NCBI GenBank assembly: GCA_023229985.1
Contig: JALNYF010000007.1
Span: 1 to 57,960 of the forward strand
Direction: 5' to 3'
DNA length: 57,960 nucleotides
Source of the DNA: Bacteroidales bacterium
Lineage (GTDB): Bacteria > Bacteroidota > Bacteroidia > Bacteroidales > WCHB1-69
The position numbers and the translations under genes are program-made. A model generated the notes under the pieces. The model made no database searches, had not been told where the DNA came from, and saw only the letters and a program-made list of their open reading frames with translations. Positions 17,498-26,162 of the stretch are shown here, in pieces; positions within the stretch are counted from its first letter, which is position 1, and each line of letters starts with the position of its first letter.

Positions 17498-17505
17498 CAA
17501 ATATA
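17498..17505 (-). promoter_or_regulatory. -7 promoter element of the yceD-rpmF-rdgB unit
   Basis: The minus strand reads TATATTTG, a perfect TAnnTTTG, followed by CAGCCC. The same context (TTTTGCAGCCC) recurs at the promoter at 55997-56004. It overlaps the upstream-most possible start codon of yceD and so argues for a downstream start. Confidence 0.6.
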
Positions 17506-17982
17506 CATTTTTTTTTGATTGATTCTACTGCTTTGAAATTTCTTTGACAAATCCTGCATCAAATTTTCGATTCTTCATATACATCGTTTCGTTCACGAGG
17601 CAGTTGATCGTTATTACAAAAAAATCTTTTTTTTATAGTTGAAGTACCCCCCCCCGCTTACAACCAGGTCTCCAAAGGATGGGAATTGTGCCAAATGTTG
17701 GTCGTTGATTTGTAAAATGAACAATAATTTTAGCAAACAGCCTCATGTTTTTTTTGAGAAATCCTTACAATTTTATCTAAAGAAAAATTTTCTGCAAAAA
17801 TCAATAACTTCCTCTAAAACATCGATATATAATAACCTCGTCGTTGAATTTGTAGATTGGCTCAGTTGTTATTTCATCATTTTTCTCATTTTTTTTTTAA
17901 ACAAAATAATGTTTTTTACGTATAATATTAGGTAAAATAAGAAATTGGATAGGTTGTTGTGTCCTAAAAAACAGTAAAAAAA
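17506..17982. other. A+T-rich divergent intergenic region
   Basis: About 480 bp separate yceD (minus) from the antiporter gene (plus). It contains a run of nine or more cytosines at 17647-17656 and long T and A tracts. A 98-codon open frame on the plus strand (17639-17935) has a phenylalanine/lysine/asparagine-rich composition that mirrors the base composition, and I do not regard it as a gene. No hairpin or riboswitch is recognisable. Confidence 0.5.
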
Positions 17983-19473
17983 ATGGGTATTAATATAGAA
18001 CTACTACTACTGGTCGTATCTGTTTTATTTTTTGTCAGCATATTAGCGAGCAAAGCGGGGTATCGTTTAGGGGTTCCGGCTTTGCTTCTATTTTTGGCGG
18101 TCGGCATGCTCTTTGGGAGTGACGGCTTAGGGATTCATTTTGAGAGTATTTATGTGGCGCAGACCATTGGAACGGTTGCACTCTGTATCATTCTTTTTTC
18201 TGGGGGAATGGATACAAAATTGAAGGATATTCGCCCAATTATTCCGCAGGGAGTTGTCTTAGCGACCGTAGGGGTTCTGCTCACGGCACTCACCACAGGT
18301 TTGGCTACGTGGTGGATTTTGGGATTCACGATGCCGGCTGCTGGAGTGGGATTGACTACTGCTATTCTCTTGGCAGCGACGATGTCTTCTACCGATTCCG
18401 CGTCTGTGTTTTCTATTCTTCGGTCCAAGGGGCTGCACCTGAAAAATAATTTGCGTCCGACCTTAGAGTTGGAAAGTGGGAGTAATGACCCGATGGCATA
18501 CGTGCTGACCATCACGCTCATCAGTTTGGTTCAACAAGCAACGGCACCCAACTATTGGTATGCGATTGCAGAAGTCTTGATGCAATTAGTGATTGGAGGA
18601 GTCATGGGGCTTCTGCTCGGAAAAATTATTGTATTAATTGTCAATAAATTAAAAATAGATAACGGCTCATTATACCCCATATTGGTGCTAACATTTTGCA
18701 TATTTATTTTTTCCGCGACTTATTATGTAAAAGGGAACGGCTATCTGGCAGTTTATATTGGAGGGTTAGTCATTGGCAATTCTAAATTTGTGCATAAACG
18801 TTCCACGCTTAATTTTTTTGATGGTTTATCGTGGCTCAGTCAGTTGCTATTATTCTTAACCTTAGGACTTTTGGTTAATCCGCGGGAGTTAATTCCGATT
18901 GCAGTTCCGGGACTGATCATCAGTTTCATCATGATATTTATCACGCGTCCGCTCTCGGTTTATACTTCGTTGCTGCCATTTAGGAAAATATCGAGACGCG
19001 ACAAAGCCTTCATTTCGTGGGTTGGGTTGCGCGGGGCAGTTCCCATCATTTTTGCCATCATCACATTGGCAGAAAATGTGCCACATGCGCGACTGATATT
19101 CAACATCGTGTTCTTCTGCACGTTAGTATCGCTTGTGCTACAAGGCACCACGCTCCCCTTGGTGGCAAAATGGATGGGAGTAGCTGATAATCCCAAAGAA
19201 AAAAGCAAAATTGACAATTTCGACATCGACTTTCCGGAAGAGATCAAATCTGCTACCTCCGAAATTGAAGTGACCCAGCAGACTTTAAAAAACGGTAATA
19301 TGTTAATGAATCTGGGAATGCCCGAAAAGACATTGGTCATTATGGTTAAACGAGGAGAGGTTTATTTCGTCCCAACCGGCAAAACCATACTCAAAGAAAA
19401 GGATAAATTGCTGATAATCACTGATGATGATGATGCCTTGGCAGAAACTTATCGAGACTTGGGACACGCTTAA
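17983..19473 (+). CDS. K+/H+ antiporter (NhaP2/CvrA-like, CPA1) with RCK-C domain
   Basis: A 496-aa inner-membrane cation/proton antiporter. About 12 hydrophobic segments cover residues 5-400. Recognisable CPA1 features are ILFSGGMDTKL (about 70-80), the ion-site region STDSASVFSILRS (about 135-147) with ELESGSNDPMAY (161-172), and WVGLRGAVPIIFA (about 346-358). The C-terminus (about 425-496) is a cytosolic RCK-C/TrkA-C domain (MLMNLGMPEKTLV, DKLLIITDDDD) that would gate transport by binding a nucleotide or ion. This layout is typical of NhaP2/CvrA-type potassium/proton antiporters used for potassium and pH balance. The gene converges on the MBOAT gene with only 9 bp between the stops. Confidence 0.88.
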   Translation: MGINIELLLLVVSVLFFVSILASKAGYRLGVPALLLFLAVGMLFGSDGLGIHFESIYVAQTIGTVALCIILFSGGMDTKLKDIRPIIPQGVVLATVGVLLTALTTGLATWWILGFTMPAAGVGLTTAILLAATMSSTDSASVFSILRSKGLHLKNNLRPTLELESGSNDPMAYVLTITLISLVQQATAPNYWYAIAEVLMQLVIGGVMGLLLGKIIVLIVNKLKIDNGSLYPILVLTFCIFIFSATYYVKGNGYLAVYIGGLVIGNSKFVHKRSTLNFFDGLSWLSQLLLFLTLGLLVNPRELIPIAVPGLIISFIMIFITRPLSVYTSLLPFRKISRRDKAFISWVGLRGAVPIIFAIITLAENVPHARLIFNIVFFCTLVSLVLQGTTLPLVAKWMGVADNPKEKSKIDNFDIDFPEEIKSATSEIEVTQQTLKNGNMLMNLGMPEKTLVIMVKRGEVYFVPTGKTILKEKDKLLIITDDDDALAETYRDLGHA

Positions 19474-19482
19474 AGCGACTTG

Positions 19483-20904
19483 TCAAAATCTGAAATAGAT
19501 AAACGGATTGAGTCCTCCCGAAAGTAAAACGCCCCCACAAATTACATATAATATAACAGAAACGACGAAGCCGCCAATCAACAACAACCGTTTTGGATTC
19601 TCGCCAAATATCTGATATTGAAAATTTTCGATTTTCTTAAAATAGCCCATAAATGAGAATAAAACGGCAAGTCCTAAGAAAGTTAGGAAACGTGCATCAA
19701 AATAGAACTCATCCATCGAAAAATCAAAAGAGAACAATTTGCCAATGAAGCGAAAGGCATAATCAATACTGTCGGAACGGAAGAACACCCAGCCGATGAT
19801 AACAATCAAAAAAGTAATTACAACTGCAGGGAATTTTCCGATTTTTTTTAAAAATTTGAGTAAAAACATCTTCTCCAATATGAGGAAAAAGCCGTGATAC
19901 AATCCCCAAAAGATGAAAGTCCATGCGGCACCGTGCCAAAAACCGGATATAAAAAAGACTGTGGCTAAGTTGAAGTAAATGCGCGGTAACGGGACCCTAT
20001 TTCCTCCCAACGGAATATATAAATAGTCTTTCATCCAAGAACTTAGCGTAATATGCCACCGTCTCCAAAATTCGGTAATGCTTTGAGAAATGTAGGGAAA
20101 ATTGAAATTCTCCGGAAATCGGAAGCCCAACATTTTGCCCATACCCAAAGCCATATCGGAGTAGCCGGAAAAGTCAAAATAGATTTGAAAGGTATAAGCA
20201 ATGATGGCGATCCATGCCGTACCGGTAGAAAAATATTCCGGCGACAGCGCAAAAATAATATCCACCTGCTCGGCTAACACATTAGCAATCAACAACTTCT
20301 TTGCCAATCCAACTATAAATCTCGAAAAACCGGCCACACGGTTTGAATAAGTATCGCCGGCTTGGCGGTCGGTAAGTTGAGAAGCAATTTCTTTGTAGCG
20401 CACGATGGGACCGGCTACCAGTTGCGGAAACATCAAAATATAGAGCAACAAATCCGACAGTTTACGCTGTGGCGGGACTTCTTCGCGGTAAACATCCACA
20501 ACGTAAGATATCTTTTGAAAAGTAAGAAACGAAATCCCAACCGGCAACGCCACCGCCGACCATTGAAAAGGAGTCAACCCCAAAAGCTGATAGAGTTCGT
20601 TCAAGTTCTCAACAAAAAAATTGGCATATTTAGCATAAAGCAATACCCCGACATTTATGAAAATTGAAAATAGTAACCACCATTTGCGAATTTTCTTTTC
20701 GCAACGGGGCAACTGACGGGCAATAAAATAATCGGCAGCAATAGAAACAACCACCACAAAAATAAATCGCGGCTCTCCCCAAGAATAAAAAAACAGACTG
20801 AATATCAATAAAATATAGTTTTTTATTTTATTGGGAGTCAGATAGTAGACGAGTAATAAAATAGGGAAAAATAGGAATAAAAAGAGTGGAGAACTAAAAA
20901 TCAC
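19483..20904 (-). CDS. MBOAT family O-acyltransferase (AlgI-like)
   Basis: A 473-aa polytopic membrane-bound O-acyltransferase of the AlgI/DltB group, which moves acyl (often acetyl) groups across the membrane onto polysaccharides or other envelope molecules. It has about ten hydrophobic segments, the conserved FWRRWHITLSSWMKDYLYIPLGG block (His284 within) and the catalytic His324 in GFWHGAAWTF. AlgI homologues usually work with an SGNH-type partner (AlgJ/AlgX/DltD-like), and none is encoded next to it here. It starts 4 bp after the stop of the upstream papain-like peptidase gene, so the two are probably cotranscribed. The acceptor is unknown. Confidence 0.9.
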   Translation of the reverse strand: MIFSSPLFLFLFFPILLLVYYLTPNKIKNYILLIFSLFFYSWGEPRFIFVVVVSIAADYFIARQLPRCEKKIRKWWLLFSIFINVGVLLYAKYANFFVENLNELYQLLGLTPFQWSAVALPVGISFLTFQKISYVVDVYREEVPPQRKLSDLLLYILMFPQLVAGPIVRYKEIASQLTDRQAGDTYSNRVAGFSRFIVGLAKKLLIANVLAEQVDIIFALSPEYFSTGTAWIAIIAYTFQIYFDFSGYSDMALGMGKMLGFRFPENFNFPYISQSITEFWRRWHITLSSWMKDYLYIPLGGNRVPLPRIYFNLATVFFISGFWHGAAWTFIFWGLYHGFFLILEKMFLLKFLKKIGKFPAVVITFLIVIIGWVFFRSDSIDYAFRFIGKLFSFDFSMDEFYFDARFLTFLGLAVLFSFMGYFKKIENFQYQIFGENPKRLLLIGGFVVSVILYVICGGVLLSGGLNPFIYFRF

Positions 20905-20908
20905 TATC

Positions 20909-23900
20909 TTACTTTTTAATAATTTTTATTACTTCAACATCTCTGTTATCCGCAATCATTCGCAGCAAATAAACGCCACTTGCATAATTTCCCATATTCA
21001 TAGTGAAATCCTTTTCAGTTGTGGTAAAAGATTGCAGTTTCTTTCCAAACAAATCGTACAACTCAAATTGAACGGGCAAAAACGGATCTTCGTTTTCAAT
21101 GGAAACATTGATAAAAGAAGAGAATGGGTTGGGATAAATATTTACATTCCAATTATCTGATTGATAACTGGTTATATCGTTGCTAAACACTGTAATAACA
21201 ATCGGGGTAGTCACTGTATTCCCATTAATGGCTTCGGTATAGAGTTTAAGACGATAAATGCCTGGCAATAAGTTACGACTATCAATATGTAGATTCATCG
21301 TTTTAGATTCCAACGCATTGATGCTGCCATTGGGATAGTCGGTGTTGAGCCACCCAACAGGATTAAGATTATTGTCCAATATTGTATTTTCAAAGAGCAG
21401 ATAAATGGGCGTAACGGATTCTAAAGTAACCGGGTAATCTATTACCTCGTTATTCATTGCAATATCAATGGTACTGGGTGTAACATTGATTTCCGGCACG
21501 GCGTCATTGTCCAACGGAAGGCAAAAATTATCTATCCAAACTCTGTCGGACCCGCCGTTAACGGAAACATCTTTAATGTATTTCCAAGTAAGTATATGAT
21601 CTCCGGCGAAGATGGGAAATGAGATGGGTGTCCAATCACGGGTGCCTGCCCACCGCCCTTGCAAAGCGCCATCGATATAAAAATTGAGAAAATCGTAATT
21701 ATTTTCAGTTGATACCTTATAATTAAAAGAAACGTTTCCATCGCGTACAACTGTGGTGGTGTAGATTAAGGTTGAGGTGTCTACATGAGTTATCACCCCC
21801 GACATGGCAGAATGAAGCCCTGTATAAGCATCGTCGGACAGGAGCCAAGGTGTATCGGCAAAGCTAAAGTCTTCCGAAAAGCCATTTTCAAAACCTTCGC
21901 AATTTGTTTCTCCAACAAAGGAAAAAACATTGGTTTGATAAAAAAGATTGTTCAAGAAAATATCCATAAAAACATCCACCGTGGTACCGGACACGAAATT
22001 TCCTGTCGGGCGGCATACAAAGCGAATGTCTTCTTCCTCGTTAACAAATAAGGTATCGATCGTGGCATTGGGTTGAATGAGAGAAATATCGGATTCTTGA
22101 AAATAAATTTGAAAACTCAAATCGGTGATCAGTTCTTGTCCCGCATTTTTAATGGTTACCAATATGGTATCAATTTCGTTGGGGTCGAATAAGCCGTTGC
22201 CGTTATCAATAATCTGGTAATCGGTAACTTCAATAAAATGAGAGTAAACGGTAATCGCTTCCATCGAAGTAACGGGGAATCGGTCGTTATCAATTCTGAC
22301 ATTAAAATCGAGAATGGTGCGGTGGGGAGTGGATTCATCCACTTCAAAACGGATAGCTTGGTTCAAGGTATATTCATTTCCGGGCGCGATATAGCCAAAA
22401 TATTCGGTACTGTCAATCATGGTTACATAGTCACTCAAAATATGAAAAGATAAATTACAATCATTGTACGGAATGGAATCGAGGTTTTTAACGGTGATAT
22501 CGAGCTCAACGGTTTCGCCGGCAGAAACGATGTTATCATCGCCGGCAGTTATGGATATGTTTGTAATAACCAATAAATTAGAATATTCACTATTGATTAA
22601 TAAAATGGTATCGTGGCGCACGTCGTTGTTGTCGAAGCAGGTAACGGCAAGCGGCATTCCCGTAAAGGCAGTGGTGGACATTCCGGTCAAGATGCCATCC
22701 TCGGATAATTGCAAAAAATCGATGTCTGCCGGTGGCGTAAAGCGAATTTTACGCTGCGAAATCGCGGTTTCTGTTGTGCCGGAAACTGCTGTTTGCTGAA
22801 AAAGACGACTATCGCCGCGCGAAAGAACAGATAGAAAATTAGAACCGGTAAAAGCCATATTCCCATAATAATACTCAATGACACCATTGGGATAAAGCTT
22901 CATAACATATTGAATATTGCTGCTGCTTTGACCGGAAACCTTAGCGGTTACTGCAATATCGACTTCCTGATCGTTCATGGCAACTCTCACATTTGAAACA
23001 ATCAAATTGGCTCTAAAAGGCGCGATCATTTTGGTCGTTTTAACCTGTAAATCAGCATTTTGTAAAAAAGGCCAGTTATAAGTATCATAACGAAAAGCTA
23101 CGTAGCCGTCTGCCATAATATACAAGCGGTTGAAAAAATCGCCATAGAAAGGAAAATCGAAAGGAATATCAATCGCCGCATAGCCATTATCATTATTGGT
23201 TAATGAAACCGAATTTCCGACTACAGTAGGAAAACTCGCGGTAAATTCCTGAATGTTATAATCTTTGGTCTTTTCCCAGCGATAAGGAGCTTTTCCGCCG
23301 GTAACCGGAATATCGTAAAGGTAAGGGGAATAAACCTCCATTGGGGTAGGCATCGTTGCATCGATATGAGGTTTGGTAAAATTAATGGTACGGACCAGCG
23401 ACAAAGTCGTAACGGCATTGTCGGCAATAGGTACATTTGTTTGATTACAAGGCTGTTCCACTACAAGTCCGCCGCAATAATCCATAATGGAGAAATTTAC
23501 TATCTGACCGGTAGAGTTACTTTCTGCATCATTTTCAGTAACATTAAAAAAGAATTTTGCCGGACTATTGGGGGTAATGTAATTAAGGAGCGAGCTGACA
23601 TCTAATCCCAATTCCAACCTCAGTCCTGCTTGGGTTGAATCGCCCTGCATATAATGTACGCCGCCCTGATAATTAAAGACATTAAATTCCAGCGTATGTT
23701 CCGGCTCTGTGGCTGCAGGATTGGAAGCCACGCCGGCAGTCAGTTTGATTTCCCCACGACATGTATGTTCAATGGTTGCTTTGTAGGTAATTTGCGGAAA
23801 AACAGGGTCTTTCACATTAACAACATACACGCAGCTGTTCCAAATTCCGCCGGTTGCGGGCAATTCTGCCAATTTTTTATAGGGCAAAAAACAATAACCG

Positions 23901-24859
23901 CCGTTAGAAAAACCCGTACCGAAGGTGTTGCAAAAAATGACTCCGCCGATTTCCCAATCCTTGACATCCACTCTACCATCGCCATTAATATCCACATCAT
24001 TAGTATAGCGACCGTCACCGTTGTAATCCCAACAAATGGAATCGTTATAGCCCACAATGGTTTGTGAATGATTGACACTAGAAGTAAAAGAAGGAACGAC
24101 ATACATTCCGGCGCACGGAGTACCTTCGGGCAAAAATTTCTGCATCTCGTGTCCTTGTGGCACGTGCGTGGAATAGAAGTTCACAAGTCCGCCATACTCT
24201 TCGCCGTTCAAGCGATTGTGCAGCCACTGCTTTAAAGTAAGAATCCCATCCGGTGAATCGGTAGGAATGGCGCAGAAATCGACAATTCTATTTTGCATGG
24301 CAGCATAATAATTACTATAGCCGCTCATCCAACGCGCATAGCCGCCGGTGGAATAAGAACCGCCCCATTCGGCAACATTCGGCGTCCCTGCAGTGCGCAC
24401 CACTTGCCACGTATCCATAAAACTCACCCCACGATTGGTACCGTTATTACAAAAATTCCAGACAAAATGAGATGGATATCGTTTTGTAATATTGTCATTT
24501 ACCAGATTCCTCCGCCGATTCAGCTCATACGTCAGCGTATAACAGATGCTACTCGCTTGTCCGCACTCCAATGCCGTTTGCGAAAAAATAGGCGACATAA
24601 AGGGGGTTTGTGAATTATTGACCGACGACGGCAACGGACGATTCCGCTGTTCTTCCGTCATCTTCAGCACCGGACACCCCCGTAGCAAAATCTCATCTGC
24701 CTCACTTAATATGGCATCGTTTTGAAGGTAAAGAGTGTCCAACGTGCCTTGAGCCCAAACCACTTTGCCCGCCATTATCGAAAAAATGAAAAAAACTATC
24801 ATTTTTTGAAATAACCCCATCATGGATAATTTCGCTTTTATATTATTGCAGTTATTCAT
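20909..24859 (-). CDS. Papain-like (C1-type) cysteine peptidase, T9SS cargo
   Basis: A 1316-aa secreted protein. A hydrophobic signal region lies at about 15-36 (an internal ATG may be the true start). The catalytic domain (about 80-330) has a papain-like order: Gln94 and Cys99 (SQTALECGQAS), His264 (NHSQTIVGYND) and Asn311 (CNTFGTGFSNGGYCFLPY, like the papain NSWG block). Two EF-hand/dockerin-like calcium loops (DYNGDGRYTNDVD and DINGDGRVDVKDW, 278-302) sit between the His and Asn. Beta-sandwich/adhesion-type repeats follow to about 1220, then a type A T9SS sorting domain from IYPNPFSSFINV. Peptidase activity is inferred; the residue after the catalytic Cys is Gly instead of the usual Trp. 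It is cotranscribed with the MBOAT gene. Confidence 0.82.
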   Translation of the reverse strand: MNNCNNIKAKLSMMGLFQKMIVFFIFSIMAGKVVWAQGTLDTLYLQNDAILSEADEILLRGCPVLKMTEEQRNRPLPSSVNNSQTPFMSPIFSQTALECGQASSICYTLTYELNRRRNLVNDNITKRYPSHFVWNFCNNGTNRGVSFMDTWQVVRTAGTPNVAEWGGSYSTGGYARWMSGYSNYYAAMQNRIVDFCAIPTDSPDGILTLKQWLHNRLNGEEYGGLVNFYSTHVPQGHEMQKFLPEGTPCAGMYVVPSFTSSVNHSQTIVGYNDSICWDYNGDGRYTNDVDINGDGRVDVKDWEIGGVIFCNTFGTGFSNGGYCFLPYKKLAELPATGGIWNSCVYVVNVKDPVFPQITYKATIEHTCRGEIKLTAGVASNPAATEPEHTLEFNVFNYQGGVHYMQGDSTQAGLRLELGLDVSSLLNYITPNSPAKFFFNVTENDAESNSTGQIVNFSIMDYCGGLVVEQPCNQTNVPIADNAVTTLSLVRTINFTKPHIDATMPTPMEVYSPYLYDIPVTGGKAPYRWEKTKDYNIQEFTASFPTVVGNSVSLTNNDNGYAAIDIPFDFPFYGDFFNRLYIMADGYVAFRYDTYNWPFLQNADLQVKTTKMIAPFRANLIVSNVRVAMNDQEVDIAVTAKVSGQSSSNIQYVMKLYPNGVIEYYYGNMAFTGSNFLSVLSRGDSRLFQQTAVSGTTETAISQRKIRFTPPADIDFLQLSEDGILTGMSTTAFTGMPLAVTCFDNNDVRHDTILLINSEYSNLLVITNISITAGDDNIVSAGETVELDITVKNLDSIPYNDCNLSFHILSDYVTMIDSTEYFGYIAPGNEYTLNQAIRFEVDESTPHRTILDFNVRIDNDRFPVTSMEAITVYSHFIEVTDYQIIDNGNGLFDPNEIDTILVTIKNAGQELITDLSFQIYFQESDISLIQPNATIDTLFVNEEEDIRFVCRPTGNFVSGTTVDVFMDIFLNNLFYQTNVFSFVGETNCEGFENGFSEDFSFADTPWLLSDDAYTGLHSAMSGVITHVDTSTLIYTTTVVRDGNVSFNYKVSTENNYDFLNFYIDGALQGRWAGTRDWTPISFPIFAGDHILTWKYIKDVSVNGGSDRVWIDNFCLPLDNDAVPEINVTPSTIDIAMNNEVIDYPVTLESVTPIYLLFENTILDNNLNPVGWLNTDYPNGSINALESKTMNLHIDSRNLLPGIYRLKLYTEAINGNTVTTPIVITVFSNDITSYQSDNWNVNIYPNPFSSFINVSIENEDPFLPVQFELYDLFGKKLQSFTTTEKDFTMNMGNYASGVYLLRMIADNRDVEVIKIIKK

Positions 24860-24914
24860 AATTCTATTATCTATTCGACAATTATCGGTCTTACTTTCTA
24901 ATTTTTTAAGATGG

Positions 24915-24922
24915 CAAAATTA
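24915..24922 (-). promoter_or_regulatory. -7 promoter element of the papain-like peptidase/MBOAT unit
   Basis: The minus strand reads TAATTTTG (TAnnTTTG), 55 nt upstream of the start at 24859. A -33 element is not obvious. Confidence 0.55.
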
Positions 24923-24992
24923 AATAAATATATTTTGTTACAGTCATTTTTCTAAAAAAAATATTTTTAATAGCTGTTTTAAAAATAATTAC

Positions 24993-25000
24993 TACTTTTG
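24993..25000 (+). promoter_or_regulatory. -7 promoter element of the lipoprotein gene
   Basis: TACTTTTG on the plus strand (TAnnTTTG) is followed by CAATG. The element overlaps the upstream-most ATG (25003), supporting the downstream start at 25048. Confidence 0.55.
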
Positions 25001-25047
25001 CAATGCAATTAAAGCAGGAATTTTTATTTAATATTAAATTGATAAGT

Positions 25048-26034
25048 ATGAAAAATTTTATTTTTATGATGGCTTTTGCCATTATGTGTGTAATGACTTC
25101 TTGCAACAAAGATGAATCTTTACAACATGTACCTGCCACTGCCGACGGAGTAGCCGTAATTAACTTCGACATTACTTCCGACACACCGGAAGAGGCAGAT
25201 ATTGACAAATTATTGAATTATTTCAAAGAAAATAAAGTTGAAATTACCTCGCTACAAGAAGCATTCATCAAAAGTATGTTGACGGAACCGGAAAAATGCG
25301 GATTGGACTTTTTGCGAAAATGGGCATTTTATGTAGATTACACTCCCGCCAAAAAAGAAGATGTTCAAATGGGAATCATTATTCCTATCAGTAAAAGAGA
25401 AACTTTTAAAAACACCCTCATTAGTCTTAATAACGCATTTCAAAAAGAGATGGGAGATTTTATGAAGGAGTCTAAAACTCAAAACGAATTGGAATACATC
25501 CAATTAGACGAACACAGTATCATCGGGTGGAATGATAATTTATTTGTTTATCTTGCCGGCACCAAAGAACAAGGTCCTTCCCAATTATTAACGGTTTTGG
25601 GTATGGAAAAATCGGCTTCTATTCTCACCAATGACGATTTTCAAGATTTTAACGATGAGTGCCAAGATTATAATGTGTGGATCTCTTCCTCTTTTATGGC
25701 TGACCCGAACTTTATTGAATTGATGAATGACGAGATCGCAGGAAATTATAGCGAAAATAACTACGTTAAATATTTTATGACGGAATCGGGATTAAAATTT
25801 GAAGATAATTATCTGCACTATCACGTTCAATGCGAAAAGGATGAATATACCGCTACCATGAAATTCAAACCGAATGAAGCCTTCCAAGAAGCTGATTTTT
25901 CTGAAATTTTGCAAGCTGCCATCGATGTTACCCAAGAATATCAAAGAGATATAGATGAGTATTGTGAAAAGGAATTAGAAAAAATAGCAATTGATTCAGC
26001 AGCCACAGATATGCCTGATGAATTTGAATATTAG
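25048..26034 (+). CDS. Lipoprotein resembling DUF4836 proteins
   Basis: A 328-aa predicted lipoprotein. The start at 25048 is chosen because it places a classical signal (MKNFIFMMAFAIMCV) directly before the lipobox-like MTSC, with Cys19 lipidated. The frame can be extended to 25003, but that codon lies next to the promoter. The segment after the cysteine, VPATADGVAVINFDI, resembles the start of the mature part of DUF4836 proteins, a Bacteroidota family of unknown function. The rest is acidic, alternates alpha and beta, and has no catalytic motif that I recognise. It is monocistronic between its promoter and a hairpin at 26071. Confidence 0.72.
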   Translation: MKNFIFMMAFAIMCVMTSCNKDESLQHVPATADGVAVINFDITSDTPEEADIDKLLNYFKENKVEITSLQEAFIKSMLTEPEKCGLDFLRKWAFYVDYTPAKKEDVQMGIIIPISKRETFKNTLISLNNAFQKEMGDFMKESKTQNELEYIQLDEHSIIGWNDNLFVYLAGTKEQGPSQLLTVLGMEKSASILTNDDFQDFNDECQDYNVWISSSFMADPNFIELMNDEIAGNYSENNYVKYFMTESGLKFEDNYLHYHVQCEKDEYTATMKFKPNEAFQEADFSEILQAAIDVTQEYQRDIDEYCEKELEKIAIDSAATDMPDEFEY

Positions 26035-26070
26035 TATTCGTACATTCGTCACACATGATGGAATTATTAT

Positions 26071-26102
26071 CACAAGGAGGGCAGAAATCGTCCTCCTTTG
26101 TG
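26071..26102 (+). terminator. Hairpin after the lipoprotein gene
   Basis: CACAAGGAGG pairs with CCTCCTTTGTG across an 11-nt loop, with one bulged T. The T-tract after it is weak, so termination is plausible but not certain. Confidence 0.5.
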
Positions 26103-26111
26103 TTTGAGACC

Positions 26112-26144
26112 GTTGCCAATGAAACAAAAATAAACGTATCTTTG
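26112..26144 (+). promoter_or_regulatory. Promoter of the TolB-like/barrel gene
   Basis: GTTG at 26112-26115 and TATCTTTG at 26137-26144 match the -33 TTTG and -7 TAnnTTTG elements with a 21-nt spacer. The start codon follows 18 nt later. Confidence 0.65.
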
Positions 26145-26162
26145 CCGCCGAAAATATAAACG

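Noticed and set aside
17639..17935. 98-codon open frame in the yceD-antiporter gap
   Set aside because: Its Phe/Lys/Asn-rich composition mirrors the A+T-rich DNA. It has no motif, no promoter and lies in a region with homopolymer runs, so I take it as chance.
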